Positions 7,698 through 15,322 are shown, counted from the first letter of the stretch. The stretch: 16,989 nucleotides of DNA from RGIG3528 sp964653855 (GCA_964653855.1 CAZZFV010000043.1:1-16989); one strand, 5' to 3'. Made by a program: numbers and translations. The notes: generated by a model not told the origin, from the sequence alone.

Positions 7698-8942
7698 ATG
7701 AATATCGAACTTAAAAACAAAATCAGGGACAAAACGCTGCAAAGCCTAAACTACTCCGAATCGGTTACGGACGCGGAACTTTACGACAAAATTTTTGAAA
7801 TCATAAACGATTTTGCGAAAACTTCCTTTATGCCGCTTTCCGTAAAAGAGGAAATGAAGAATGCGGTGTTTTACTCGATACGCGGGCTTGATGTGCTTGA
7901 ATCCTTGTTAAGTGACGAGAACATAACAGAAATTATGGTGAACGGACCCGACAATATTTTTGTCGAAAAAAATGGAAAACTCTTTAAAACGGACTTGTGC
8001 TTCGAATCCGAGGAAAAATTGCTCGACATAATTTCTCATATCGCATCAAACGTGAATCGCACGGTAAACGAGTCGGTTCCGATTGCGGATGCGAGGCTCA
8101 CGGACGGCTCAAGAAGCAATATTGTCCTTCCGCCGGTTGCAATAAACGGGCCCGCGCTTACGATACGTAAGTTTTCAAAAAAACCGCTTTCGATGGAAAA
8201 TTTGTGCAGGATGAATGCGCTGAGCACGGAAGCAGCGGAATTTATCGAAAAAATTGTTTGCGCTAAGTACAACATTTTTGTATGCGGAGGCACCGGCAGC
8301 GGAAAAACAACTTTTCTTAATGCCATGGCGGGATTTGTGCCTGAATCCGAAAGAATAATCACAATCGAAGACTCGGCGGAATTGAAGCTTCAAAATATTA
8401 AAAACCTTGTGAGCCTTGAGGCAAGGAACGGTGCGTCCCGGGAATGTGCGGAAATTACAATACGGGATTTAATCCGCACCGCTCTCAGAATGCGCCCCGA
8501 CAGGATAATTGTGGGGGAAGTGAGAGGCGCAGAAGTTATTGATATGCTCTCCGCAATGTCCACCGGCCACGACGGCAGCTTTTCGACGGGACACGGAAAT
8601 TCAATTCCCGATATGCTTGACCGCCTCGAAACAATGATGCTTATGGGAATGGACATTCCCTTGTCTGCCGTAAAAAAGCAAATAAGTTCCGCAATCGATA
8701 TTATGATACACTTAGGGCGTCTTCGCGACGGTACAAGAAAGGTGCTTGAAATAACGGAAGTTTTGGGAGTGCGTGACGGTGAAATAGAGCTTAATCCCCT
8801 GTTCCGGTTTAAGGAAAACGAAAAGACTTGTGATTTGGGAAGTACGGAAGATTTTGTTACGGGAGAACTCGTTAAAACGGGAAATTCACTTTTGTGCAGG
8901 GGAAAACTTGTGCGCGCGGGGATTACCATTAACGGAGCGTGA
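7698..8942 (+). CDS. tadA: TadA/CpaF-type secretion ATPase
   Basis: TadA is the hexameric cytoplasmic ATPase that powers assembly of Flp pili. The 414-aa protein has an N-terminal helical domain and the CpaF region VLESLLSDENITEIMVNG (66-83). RLTDGSRSNIVLPP follows (133-146). Walker A is GGTGSGKTT at 197-205 (K203), IIVGEVRGAE at 270-279 is the Walker B region with E274, and the histidine box SFSTGHGNS at 294-302 matches the family apart from Gly where Ala is common. The gene starts with AAGGGG upstream and all catalytic motifs are intact, unlike its TadZ-like neighbour. The length is normal for the catalytic core. Confidence 0.96.
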   Translation: MNIELKNKIRDKTLQSLNYSESVTDAELYDKIFEIINDFAKTSFMPLSVKEEMKNAVFYSIRGLDVLESLLSDENITEIMVNGPDNIFVEKNGKLFKTDLCFESEEKLLDIISHIASNVNRTVNESVPIADARLTDGSRSNIVLPPVAINGPALTIRKFSKKPLSMENLCRMNALSTEAAEFIEKIVCAKYNIFVCGGTGSGKTTFLNAMAGFVPESERIITIEDSAELKLQNIKNLVSLEARNGASRECAEITIRDLIRTALRMRPDRIIVGEVRGAEVIDMLSAMSTGHDGSFSTGHGNSIPDMLDRLETMMLMGMDIPLSAVKKQISSAIDIMIHLGRLRDGTRKVLEITEVLGVRDGEIELNPLFRFKENEKTCDLGSTEDFVTGELVKTGNSLLCRGKLVRAGITINGA

Positions 8943-8949
8943 TTCGGGG

Positions 8950-9032
8950 GAAAAATACGGATATGGTGATTAGTGTTTGACTCGTAAGTGTGCAACAAGC
9001 AATGGCGAAAAATATGGACATGGCGGTCAGTG
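8950..9032 (+). repeat. Imperfect 26-base direct repeat between tadA and tadB
   Basis: The 121-base gap between tadA and tadB contains two copies of a 26-base unit, at 8950-8975 and 9007-9032, that match at 21 of 26 positions. All five differences are transitions. A shorter third copy (AAAAAATATGGATG) lies at 9035-9048. The copies begin 57 bases apart. No terminator, promoter or good ORF explains them. Confidence 0.6.
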
Positions 9033-9063
9033 ATAAAAAATATGGATGTAAGAATGTAAGTAT

Positions 9064-9801
9064 ATGAATAAAAAACGTAATTTTGACATAAGTATCCTTA
9101 TCGGCATAATTTCCGGAATTATTTTTATAATTGCGACATCCGGCCTCTTCTACGATTTTCACAAAATTTCTTTGTTTCTTGTTTTGTTTTTGCCGTTGTT
9201 TGTCATAAATTCCAAAAAAAATTCGAAAGAGAAGAAATGCGCTCTTTTGCAGGCTCAATTTAAGGATGCGCTTCAATATATCAAAAACGGTGTCGATTCC
9301 GGTGAATCCTTAAAAAATGCTATAAAAAATGCCGCAAACGGTTTAAAAGCGCTTTACGGTGACAATTCGGAAATCACGCACGCGTTTAAAAAGATGCATG
9401 TAAAAATCGAAACGGGTCATGAAATCGCAAACGAGTTTTGTGAACTTGGGGAAACGTTACATATACGTGAAGCCGTTGAATTTGCGGAACTTTACACGAT
9501 TTTAAAAAGAAACGGCGGAAATCTCTCCGAGGTTCTTGCGGCAGAAATCGAGAGCATTCGCGACAGGATAAATTTAAAAAGAGAGCTTAACGTGACAATT
9601 GCGGAAAAAAAGGGGGAATTTAATATTATGTTATGTATTCCGTATTTTATTTTGATTTATTTGAAGGTGTTTGCGGCAGACCTCACCGAACCTCTTTATC
9701 ATAACGTAAAAGGGATTTTCTTTATGACCGCAATGCTTATGGCTTATATACTTCTTTATCTTACGGGACGCACGATAATCAAGAGAACGATGAATATTTA
9801 G
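9064..9801 (+). CDS. tadB: TadB-like pilus assembly membrane protein (T2SS F family)
   Basis: TadB is one of two inner platform proteins that connect the TadA motor to the growing pilus. The 245-aa protein has two N-terminal helices (about 8-28 and 33-48). A cytoplasmic T2SSF domain follows (about 60-185), with FKDALQYIKNGVDSGESLKNA at its start and FAELYTILKRNGGNLSEVL later. Two C-terminal helices lie at about 189-206 and 215-238. An in-frame stop at 9049-9051 limits the start to 9064. No convincing Shine-Dalgarno precedes it, which is unusual for this window. The length is a little below that of many TadB proteins, but the domain is whole. Confidence 0.88.
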   Translation: MNKKRNFDISILIGIISGIIFIIATSGLFYDFHKISLFLVLFLPLFVINSKKNSKEKKCALLQAQFKDALQYIKNGVDSGESLKNAIKNAANGLKALYGDNSEITHAFKKMHVKIETGHEIANEFCELGETLHIREAVEFAELYTILKRNGGNLSEVLAAEIESIRDRINLKRELNVTIAEKKGEFNIMLCIPYFILIYLKVFAADLTEPLYHNVKGIFFMTAMLMAYILLYLTGRTIIKRTMNI

Positions 9802-9814
9802 GGGAATAAGTCAT

Positions 9815-11179
9815 ATGAAATTTTCGGATATTTTGATTTCAGAAAACAGAATAACGAATGTGAAAACATTATATCCCGGTAAAACGGCTTCGGAAATCAA
9901 AAGCATTATTTATGCAGAACTAAAGAAAAGGCTTAAGACGGCGGGAGTGATTGCATGCTTTTGTTTTTTTCTTGTAATTTTGGTTTCCGTTAAAAAAGCA
10001 GCCGATACGGATTTTGTTGTCACAAGGGGTGATACGGGCAGCAGCGTGTCTGTCCCCGTTATCATAAAAAACGGTGACGATACCGTAAAGGCGGAGCTTC
10101 AAGTTTCTCCGCGCAAATTTACCGATGAAGAAATCGGTACAATGATGCTTGAAATTGAAAACTGTCTTGATTCCGTTATTTTAAACGGAAACGAGGACTT
10201 TGAGCATATTACGGGAAATTTAAGTTTTCCTGCGGATTTAAGCGGATTTCCCGTTACGATTACCTGGAGTACGGCTGATTTAAGGATTGTTACAAGCATT
10301 GGAACCGTAAAAAACAAAGACATTAAAGAACCTTCAAACACCGTGATTTCCGCAAAAATTGATTTCGGATCCGAATACAGGCTTTATGAAAGGGAAATAA
10401 TCGTTTATCCGTATTGTTACACGGAAGAAGAAAGAAGCGTCCTTGATTGCATCGATTCTTTAAAAAAATTGGAAGAAGAAACGGCATACGATACGGAATT
10501 TATGATTCCGTCTATAGTCAACGGACTCACCGTCTCAAAAGAAAAAACGGATACGAAGGTGTTTGTGTTATTCGGAATTTTGATCGCCGTGATGATTGTT
10601 GCGTCTGCTTATACGGGATATTATGACCGCATAAAAAAGAAAAAAGATAAATTGATGCGTGAAGCGGAAGCAGATTACCGCGAATTTATTTTAAAAATAC
10701 GGCTTCTCACGCTTTGCGGAATGCCTATAAGGAAAATCTTCGTTAAACTCGGCGCAGAGGCAGAAAAAAACGCAGGAATTAAAAAGGCAGAAGGAATGAA
10801 AGAAAAAATCGGTATGCAAAGAAACCTTGGTATGCAAACCGCATTGGGAACACAAAATTTACTGTGCGATAACTTGATTATTGCGGGTTCGGAATTAAAA
10901 AGCGGGATGACCGAAAACTCTGTCTACTTTAATTTTGCGGACAGAATGAATATTAAGTGCTACACAAGGCTCATGGGAATTCTTGACGATGCCGTAAAGC
11001 GCGGACGGCAAAATTTGGACCTCGTGATATGCGAAGAAGAGCGGGACGCTGTTGCGGCGGAAACGGAAAAAATCAAAATTCGCGGTGAACAGACGGGAAA
11101 CAGGCTGCTTTTGCCGATTGTCGGGCTTATGCTGGTGGTGTTTTTGATTTTGATTGTGCCCGCGTTATCGAAGTTTTAA
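9815..11179 (+). CDS. tadC: TadC-like platform protein with extracytoplasmic Ig-like domain
   Basis: The C-terminal half is TadC-like, of the T2SS F family. Its cytoplasmic region (269-430) includes EFILKIRLLTLCGMPIRKIF at 290-309 and a final helix LLLPIVGLMLVVFLILIVPA. Before it lies an N-terminal helix (about 42-60), then an extracytoplasmic segment (61-247) and helix 2 (248-268). Residues 103-199 resemble atrophied bacterial Ig (aBig) domains: TDEEI...VILNGNEDFEHI...LSFPADLSGFPVTITWST...IGTVKNKD...EREIIVYP. Five tandem hexapeptides occupy 321-350. The protein is 454 aa, well above classical TadC length. The gene follows tadB by 13 bases, with GGGG before the ATG. I recall similar architecture in other clostridial tad loci but cannot confirm it here. 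Confidence 0.85.
   Translation: MKFSDILISENRITNVKTLYPGKTASEIKSIIYAELKKRLKTAGVIACFCFFLVILVSVKKAADTDFVVTRGDTGSSVSVPVIIKNGDDTVKAELQVSPRKFTDEEIGTMMLEIENCLDSVILNGNEDFEHITGNLSFPADLSGFPVTITWSTADLRIVTSIGTVKNKDIKEPSNTVISAKIDFGSEYRLYEREIIVYPYCYTEEERSVLDCIDSLKKLEEETAYDTEFMIPSIVNGLTVSKEKTDTKVFVLFGILIAVMIVASAYTGYYDRIKKKKDKLMREAEADYREFILKIRLLTLCGMPIRKIFVKLGAEAEKNAGIKKAEGMKEKIGMQRNLGMQTALGTQNLLCDNLIIAGSELKSGMTENSVYFNFADRMNIKCYTRLMGILDDAVKRGRQNLDLVICEEERDAVAAETEKIKIRGEQTGNRLLLPIVGLMLVVFLILIVPALSKF
10775..10864 (+). repeat. tadC: Five-copy 18-base repeat coding for hexapeptides in tadC
   Basis: Residues 321-350 read GIKKAE, GMKEKI, GMQRNL, GMQTAL, GTQNLL: five in-frame hexapeptides, each starting with Gly and mostly following G-[MIT]-[QK]-x-x-[LI]. 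At the DNA level copies 3 and 4 both begin GGTATGCAAA. The array sits in the cytoplasmic TadC domain, between the first helical pair and the region facing TadA. Confidence 0.75.
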
Positions 11180-11268
11180 CGTAAATCGGGAATATCTGAT
11201 GTCATTTTAAATGATACCGGATCTGAATTGACCTGAATGTAAAATATCGGGATTGAAAGGAGAAATTT

Positions 11269-11430
11269 ATGAAAAAGGATTTTAGGGCATCGGGAGTGGG
11301 AGTAATCGAGATAATTTTGATACTTGTCGTGCTTATAGCGCTTGTCGTCATATTTAAGTCAGAGCTTACGGACCTCGTGACGAAAGCTTTTTCGGGGATA
11401 AATGCGGATGCCGAAAAACTTATCAATTAA
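11269..11430 (+). CDS. flp: Flp1-like type IVb pilin (prepilin)
   Basis: This 53-aa protein is the probable major subunit of the pilus. MKKDFRASG is a short basic leader. TadV should cut after G9, leaving V10 as residue +1 and E14 at +5, the position essential for pilin assembly. A single hydrophobic stretch follows (IEIILILVVLIALVVIF) and then a short polar tail to KLIN. The GVGVIEIILILVVLIALVVIFK pattern is that of the clostridial Flp1-like family, which has Glu-Ile rather than the classical Glu-Tyr. GAAAGGAG precedes the ATG by a good distance, the best ribosome site in the operon, which fits a highly made protein. The last 29 bases overlap the next gene. Confidence 0.93.
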   Translation: MKKDFRASGVGVIEIILILVVLIALVVIFKSELTDLVTKAFSGINADAEKLIN

Positions 11431-13702
11431 AAAAGAAACTCGTGCGTCTTACGGCAGCATAACCGTTTTTTTGACCCTCATAATTTTGCTTATTTTGTCA
11501 TTTGTGATGACTTCCGTTGAAGCCGCAAGAATCAAGTTGAATTCTTATTATTTTTCCGTACTTTCGGATATTTCCGCCGCGTCTTACCTTGGAACTTATT
11601 ATTATCCGCTTTTTAACGATTACGGGCTTTTGGCTGTCGATACACGTGCTGAGGGAAGTGACAATAAAAAAACGGGTATCGCAAAAAAAGTCCGCACATA
11701 TCTCGATTATTCATACAAAAACACGTCGGGCGGAATGATAAGGGGAGAAAACATAAGCGTAACTGTGTCCGATTATACATCTCTCAGCGATGATTTTTAC
11801 AATCAAATAAAGGATGAAGTTTTGTATTCCGGTGCGGAGAGCGTTTTAAAAGGAGTATTTGATATTGACACGTTAAAGCAAACGGAAATTTTGCCCGGAG
11901 TTTATGAAAAACAGGCAGCGGCAGCGGAAAGCGCCGCCGAAATTTCAAAGGAAATTTTGGAACTTATGACAATCGTTGACGGAATTTCCACGACGGACAC
12001 AGGGCTCATGACGGACGCGGACGGAAATCTGGCTTCAGAAAACAATTTCCTAAAGCACCTCGGTGTAGGGGAAGACGATTATATTAAGGGAACCTACGGA
12101 AGCACACGTGTGTACAATGCGGTTTCCGGAAAAATTTTGAATGTCGATGATATGGCAAAGCGTGTTGTGAGTGCGGCTGACGAACTTGTTGAACTTAAGG
12201 TAAAATGCGCGGAAACGGAAGAAAAAATTTCTGACACAGAGCAAAAAAATTCGGACGCAGAGCACGTGATTTCGGATACGGAACTCGAATCCCTTTATGC
12301 GGAATGCGAAGAAAAGGAAGAAGAGCTTAAAGACGGCGTAAATTTGTTTACTGAATCAATCAAATATGCTCGTGAAAAAACCTCGGAAGCAATCGGAAAA
12401 TTGTCTGTTCTTATATTAAAGGAAAAGAGTGCGAAGGCACTTTCGGATGAATATGAAAATGCTGTGAAGAGCGCAATCGGTTCTAAAAGCGGTTTTGGTT
12501 CCGTGAGTTCAAGTGAAATTTTTGAAGCTCTTTTAAATGACGCAACCGACCTAAAAAAATATGTCGATTTAAAAGAAAACGGCTATGACTTAAACGCGAT
12601 GACAAAAGAACTCACAAAGAATTTGATTATATTAAATTCCGTTTATATTCCCGATTCGGATAACCTGTCGCCTGCCGAAATTTCATATTATATAAGCGTA
12701 GCCGAAAGAAAATTGCAAAATATCAAATATGACAATTTCAAGTTTAACTATAAAGGCATCACGACGGGAAAAAAGACAGGTGTAAGCTTCGATCTCACTT
12801 TCAATAAAATAGGTAAAGAAATTTTGGAATTTATGGGAGTTACGGATATTTCGGAGAATTCTCTTACAGGGCTTGATTTATACGACACCGACACTTTTTC
12901 GCTTTTGAAAACCGATATTGCGGAAGCCTTTAAAAATATGCGTTCGTATTTTGACGATACGGATTTTGAAGGAATTTTGGGCGATGCCGTGAACGGGGTC
13001 ACAAAAAAAGCCGTTTTAAATATTTATTTGCATGAGTATTTCGGCTCATATTTGAATGCTGAGAATGACACAAGGCTTAAGTATGAACGGGAATACGTTC
13101 TTTGCGGAAATACGTCGGATACGCTTAACCTTTCCGAATACGCATTGCGGCTTTGTTTGTTCAGGTCAATATTTACTTATGCGGCGCTTATTGCAAATTC
13201 CGAAAAGCGTGATGCAATAACGGGGATTGCGGCTATGATTGCGGGATTTACGGGTGTTCCCGCGCTCACCTATGTAATAAAGTATACGATTATGACCATA
13301 TGGGCGATTATGGAAGCGATTATTGAAACTGCGGCAATTCTTTCAAAAAAGAAAATACCTTTCTTTAATGCAAGCGGGAATATGTCTTTAAACGAAATTT
13401 TTCTCTTTAACAAAAGTCTTGTAAAGCAAAAGGCGGACGCAATAAAAAGCACAGGTGTGCTTGGTGAAACCGAATATCTTGCGCTTTTTCTTATGATGCA
13501 AAATGATGAAACAATTTATTTTCGCATGCTTAATCTTATTCAGGAAAACATTAGACTTAAATATAACGATGCGTTCAGAATCAAAAGCTCGATAACGGGA
13601 TTTGAATTTGATTCGCAAGCTACGGTAAAAAAAATATTTGATACGGGAGTAATCGGAGATAACGCGTATAAAGTAAGTGCGGCAGGCTCAGCGGGGTATT
13701 AA
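11402..13702 (+). CDS. DUF5702-like large pseudopilin-like protein of the tad locus
   Basis: The 766-aa protein begins with a pilin-like membrane segment, GSITVFLTLIILLILSFVMT (18-37), where Phe takes the place of the +5 Glu. Polar sequence and a helical heptad stretch follow (about 262-315). The conserved-looking C-terminal part includes HEYFGSYLNAENDTRLKYE (544-562), EYVLCGNTSD (564-573), a hydrophobic region at 605-645 and VKQKADAIKSTGVLGETEYL (674-693). This layout fits the DUF5702 family that I know from clostridial tad loci; its function is undescribed as far as I know. It probably sits in the membrane with a large external domain. The start overlaps flp by 29 bases; ATG at 11408 has better spacing from GGGG and is an alternative. 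Confidence 0.8.
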   Translation: MRMPKNLSIKKETRASYGSITVFLTLIILLILSFVMTSVEAARIKLNSYYFSVLSDISAASYLGTYYYPLFNDYGLLAVDTRAEGSDNKKTGIAKKVRTYLDYSYKNTSGGMIRGENISVTVSDYTSLSDDFYNQIKDEVLYSGAESVLKGVFDIDTLKQTEILPGVYEKQAAAAESAAEISKEILELMTIVDGISTTDTGLMTDADGNLASENNFLKHLGVGEDDYIKGTYGSTRVYNAVSGKILNVDDMAKRVVSAADELVELKVKCAETEEKISDTEQKNSDAEHVISDTELESLYAECEEKEEELKDGVNLFTESIKYAREKTSEAIGKLSVLILKEKSAKALSDEYENAVKSAIGSKSGFGSVSSSEIFEALLNDATDLKKYVDLKENGYDLNAMTKELTKNLIILNSVYIPDSDNLSPAEISYYISVAERKLQNIKYDNFKFNYKGITTGKKTGVSFDLTFNKIGKEILEFMGVTDISENSLTGLDLYDTDTFSLLKTDIAEAFKNMRSYFDDTDFEGILGDAVNGVTKKAVLNIYLHEYFGSYLNAENDTRLKYEREYVLCGNTSDTLNLSEYALRLCLFRSIFTYAALIANSEKRDAITGIAAMIAGFTGVPALTYVIKYTIMTIWAIMEAIIETAAILSKKKIPFFNASGNMSLNEIFLFNKSLVKQKADAIKSTGVLGETEYLALFLMMQNDETIYFRMLNLIQENIRLKYNDAFRIKSSITGFEFDSQATVKKIFDTGVIGDNAYKVSAAGSAGY
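12227..12289 (+). repeat. Three-copy 21-base heptad repeat inside the DUF5702-like gene
   Basis: Residues 276-296 are three heptads, ISDTEQK, NSDAEHV and ISDTELE, encoded by near-identical 21-base units at 12227, 12248 and 12269 (core TTCGGA-C-GAG variants). Two more heptad-length acidic blocks follow (SLYAECE, EKEEELK). The segment should be a helical coiled coil and looks like a recent in-frame duplication. Confidence 0.7.
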
Positions 13703-13727
13703 GGAAACTAAAAAAATTGATTGCGGG

Positions 13728-13821
13728 AATTGTGCATTTTTATCAGAACTTCTCCCAAAGACATTTCGGATGCACAATTAAAAATAAACATTGGGGTCAA
13801 AAGGACTTCGCTTTTGACCCC
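13728..13821 (+). promoter_or_regulatory. Pair of hairpins in a gap inside the tad operon
   Basis: The 133-base gap before the TadE-like gene has two inverted repeats. AATTGTGCAT (13728-13737) pairs with ATGCACAATT (13770-13779) across a 32-base loop. GGGGTCAAAAG (13793-13803) pairs with CTTTTGACCCC (13811-13821) across a 7-base loop. The second is a strong 11-bp stem, but GAATAATTG follows rather than a U-run, so it is not a standard terminator. It ends 14 bases before the next ATG, where no Shine-Dalgarno is visible. Possible roles are mRNA processing or stabilisation, or control of translation. Confidence 0.6.
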
Positions 13822-13835
13822 GAATAATTGATAAA

Positions 13836-14777
13836 ATGAAAAATTTTGACAAAAAATCAAATATAAAAAGAAGTGCAGATGAAGGCGGTGCCGAAAGTGT
13901 TATAGGCATTGCCGCAGGCAGCGTCACCGTGGAAGTATCGCTTATATTCCCCTTTTTCCTTGTTTGCGTTTGGGTGTTTTTTAAGCTTTTCATCATGCTT
14001 TTTTTTGAAATCAACATAATAAACGGGATGCAAAATGCCGTAAACGAAATCTCAAATATCGGCTACATTTACAGAACCGAAAAGGGAAAGGACTTAGACA
14101 ATTTAACCTGTTGCATGCTTCCGTTTGTTTACGGAAACCTTGCGGATGCATATGACTGTTCGGACGGAAACGTTTATGTGAAAATCGAAAAAACGGATGA
14201 CGGCGAATTTAAGATTACCGTTACCGGTAATTTTGATATTGATGCACCCTTTTTTGACCTGATTTCGATTCCTATAAAAAATACGTTTTTGATAAGCGGA
14301 AATGTGGGTACGTGGGACGAAAATGTGTTTACGAAAAGAACGGATGAGTCTGATAAAGATTCAGGCGGTAACAAGGATAAAAACCAAAACGGAAACGACG
14401 GGGAAAACGGAAGCAACGATGAAAAAGATTCCGGAAACAATTCGGACTTATCCGATGAAAATTCGGGCAACTGCGAAAATTATTATGTGACAGAAACCGC
14501 AACCGTTTATCACAAAAGCCTTGCGTGCAGATATTTGAACGCAAAGTATGAAGCAATTTCCGAATCCAAAATTACGGAAAAAAGAAATAAGGAAGGGAAA
14601 AAGTATTATGCGTGTACACTGTGTGACACGGCAAATCACACCGGAATCGTGTATATAACGGAGTCCGGCGAAAAATATCATTATTCGGCGTTGTGTACGG
14701 CACTTAAAAGAAATTATAAATGCGTCACAAAAGACGAAATTAAGGGGAAGAAGGCGTGTTCCGTATGCGGGAAATGA
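13836..14777 (+). CDS. TadE-like pseudopilin with two C-terminal Cys/His modules
   Basis: The 313-aa protein has a TadE-like class III signal: G28 then SVTVE, placing E33 at +5, followed by a long hydrophobic helix (about 34-57). Residues 58-163 form an external domain. A low-complexity Asp/Asn/Gly/Lys-rich linker spans 168-211. Then come two related modules. Module 1 (216-264) has YYVTETATVYHKSLACRYL with H226, C231, C260 and C263. Module 2 (272-311) has VYITESGEKYHYSALCTAL with H282, C287, C308 and C311. Each ends in CxxC and could bind a metal, most likely zinc; this is inference. No Shine-Dalgarno is visible, and an in-frame stop at 13824-13826 rules out a longer start. It is probably a minor pilin. 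Confidence 0.82.
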   Translation: MKNFDKKSNIKRSADEGGAESVIGIAAGSVTVEVSLIFPFFLVCVWVFFKLFIMLFFEINIINGMQNAVNEISNIGYIYRTEKGKDLDNLTCCMLPFVYGNLADAYDCSDGNVYVKIEKTDDGEFKITVTGNFDIDAPFFDLISIPIKNTFLISGNVGTWDENVFTKRTDESDKDSGGNKDKNQNGNDGENGSNDEKDSGNNSDLSDENSGNCENYYVTETATVYHKSLACRYLNAKYEAISESKITEKRNKEGKKYYACTLCDTANHTGIVYITESGEKYHYSALCTALKRNYKCVTKDEIKGKKACSVCGK

Positions 14778-14857
14778 CAAGAGAAAATGCCATATCGGAA
14801 ATAAGAAACGGCAATTTGCAAACGGCAATCGGTAACAGAAAAATGAGCATGACATAA
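14774..14857 (+). CDS. Possible 27-aa ORF between the TadE-like gene and tadV
   Basis: An ATG overlaps the preceding stop as ATGA (14774-14777) and opens a 27-residue frame starting MTRENAISEIRNG and ending MSMT, 12 bases before tadV. GCGGG lies upstream but is a weak ribosome site. The peptide is polar, has no membrane segment and matches nothing I know. The ATGA overlap is the only argument for it. It may serve only for translational coupling to tadV, or be chance. Confidence 0.25.
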   Translation: MTRENAISEIRNGNLQTAIGNRKMSMT

Positions 14858-14869
14858 GCGGGGATTTAT

Positions 14870-15322
14870 ATGGATAATTTAAAAATATTAAAAATAATCT
14901 GGACTTTGGTGAATATCGCCGCACTTGTATTTTTTTCGGCGGAGGACATAAGAAAAAAGACGGTTTCCGTAAAAGCGGCGGTTGTGCTTGCACTTATGAA
15001 TATCGTATTTTCGGTGATTTTTAAGATTACGGTGCCGGATATTTTGCTTTCGATTGTTCCGGGAGGCATATTTATTTTGATATCTATTGTCACGCACGGG
15101 AAAATCGGGCTCGGCGACGGAATCGTTTTGATTGCGGCGGGAATCGGACGAGGGATTAACGAAATGCTTTTTACGGCGCTTATCGCACTGATGATAAGCG
15201 CGATTTTCGGGATTATACTTATTTTAATGAAAAAGGCATCGGGTAAAACCGCTTTGCCGTTTGTACCTTTTATTCTTGCGGGATTTTTGATCTGTGCAGG
15301 GACGGGAGTGATTGAAGTTTGA
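14870..15322 (+). CDS. tadV: TadV prepilin peptidase
   Basis: TadV is the membrane aspartyl protease that removes leaders from Flp prepilin and the TadE-like pseudopilins. The 150-aa protein is almost wholly hydrophobic with about five to six helices. The two catalytic aspartates are in place: D26 in FFSAEDIRKKTVS after the first helix and D83 in GKIGLGDGIVL. The length fits the minimal peptidase without the methyltransferase domain of PilD. AGCGGGG precedes the ATG. The stop overlaps the next gene as TTGA. Its substrates are encoded immediately on both sides. Confidence 0.93.
   Translation: MDNLKILKIIWTLVNIAALVFFSAEDIRKKTVSVKAAVVLALMNIVFSVIFKITVPDILLSIVPGGIFILISIVTHGKIGLGDGIVLIAAGIGRGINEMLFTALIALMISAIFGIILILMKKASGKTALPFVPFILAGFLICAGTGVIEV

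Noticed and set aside
8390..8998. Open frame of 202 codons opposite tadA
   Set aside because: It is antisense to the catalytic domain of TadA, with no motif or promoter.
11180..11268. Possible separate promoter for flp (TTGACC and TAAAAT near 11230-11245) and a small palindrome TCATTT-T-AAATGA at 11202-11214
   Set aside because: The two boxes are only six bases apart, and no correctly spaced partner was found. The palindrome is short and A/T-rich, so neither is listed as a feature.
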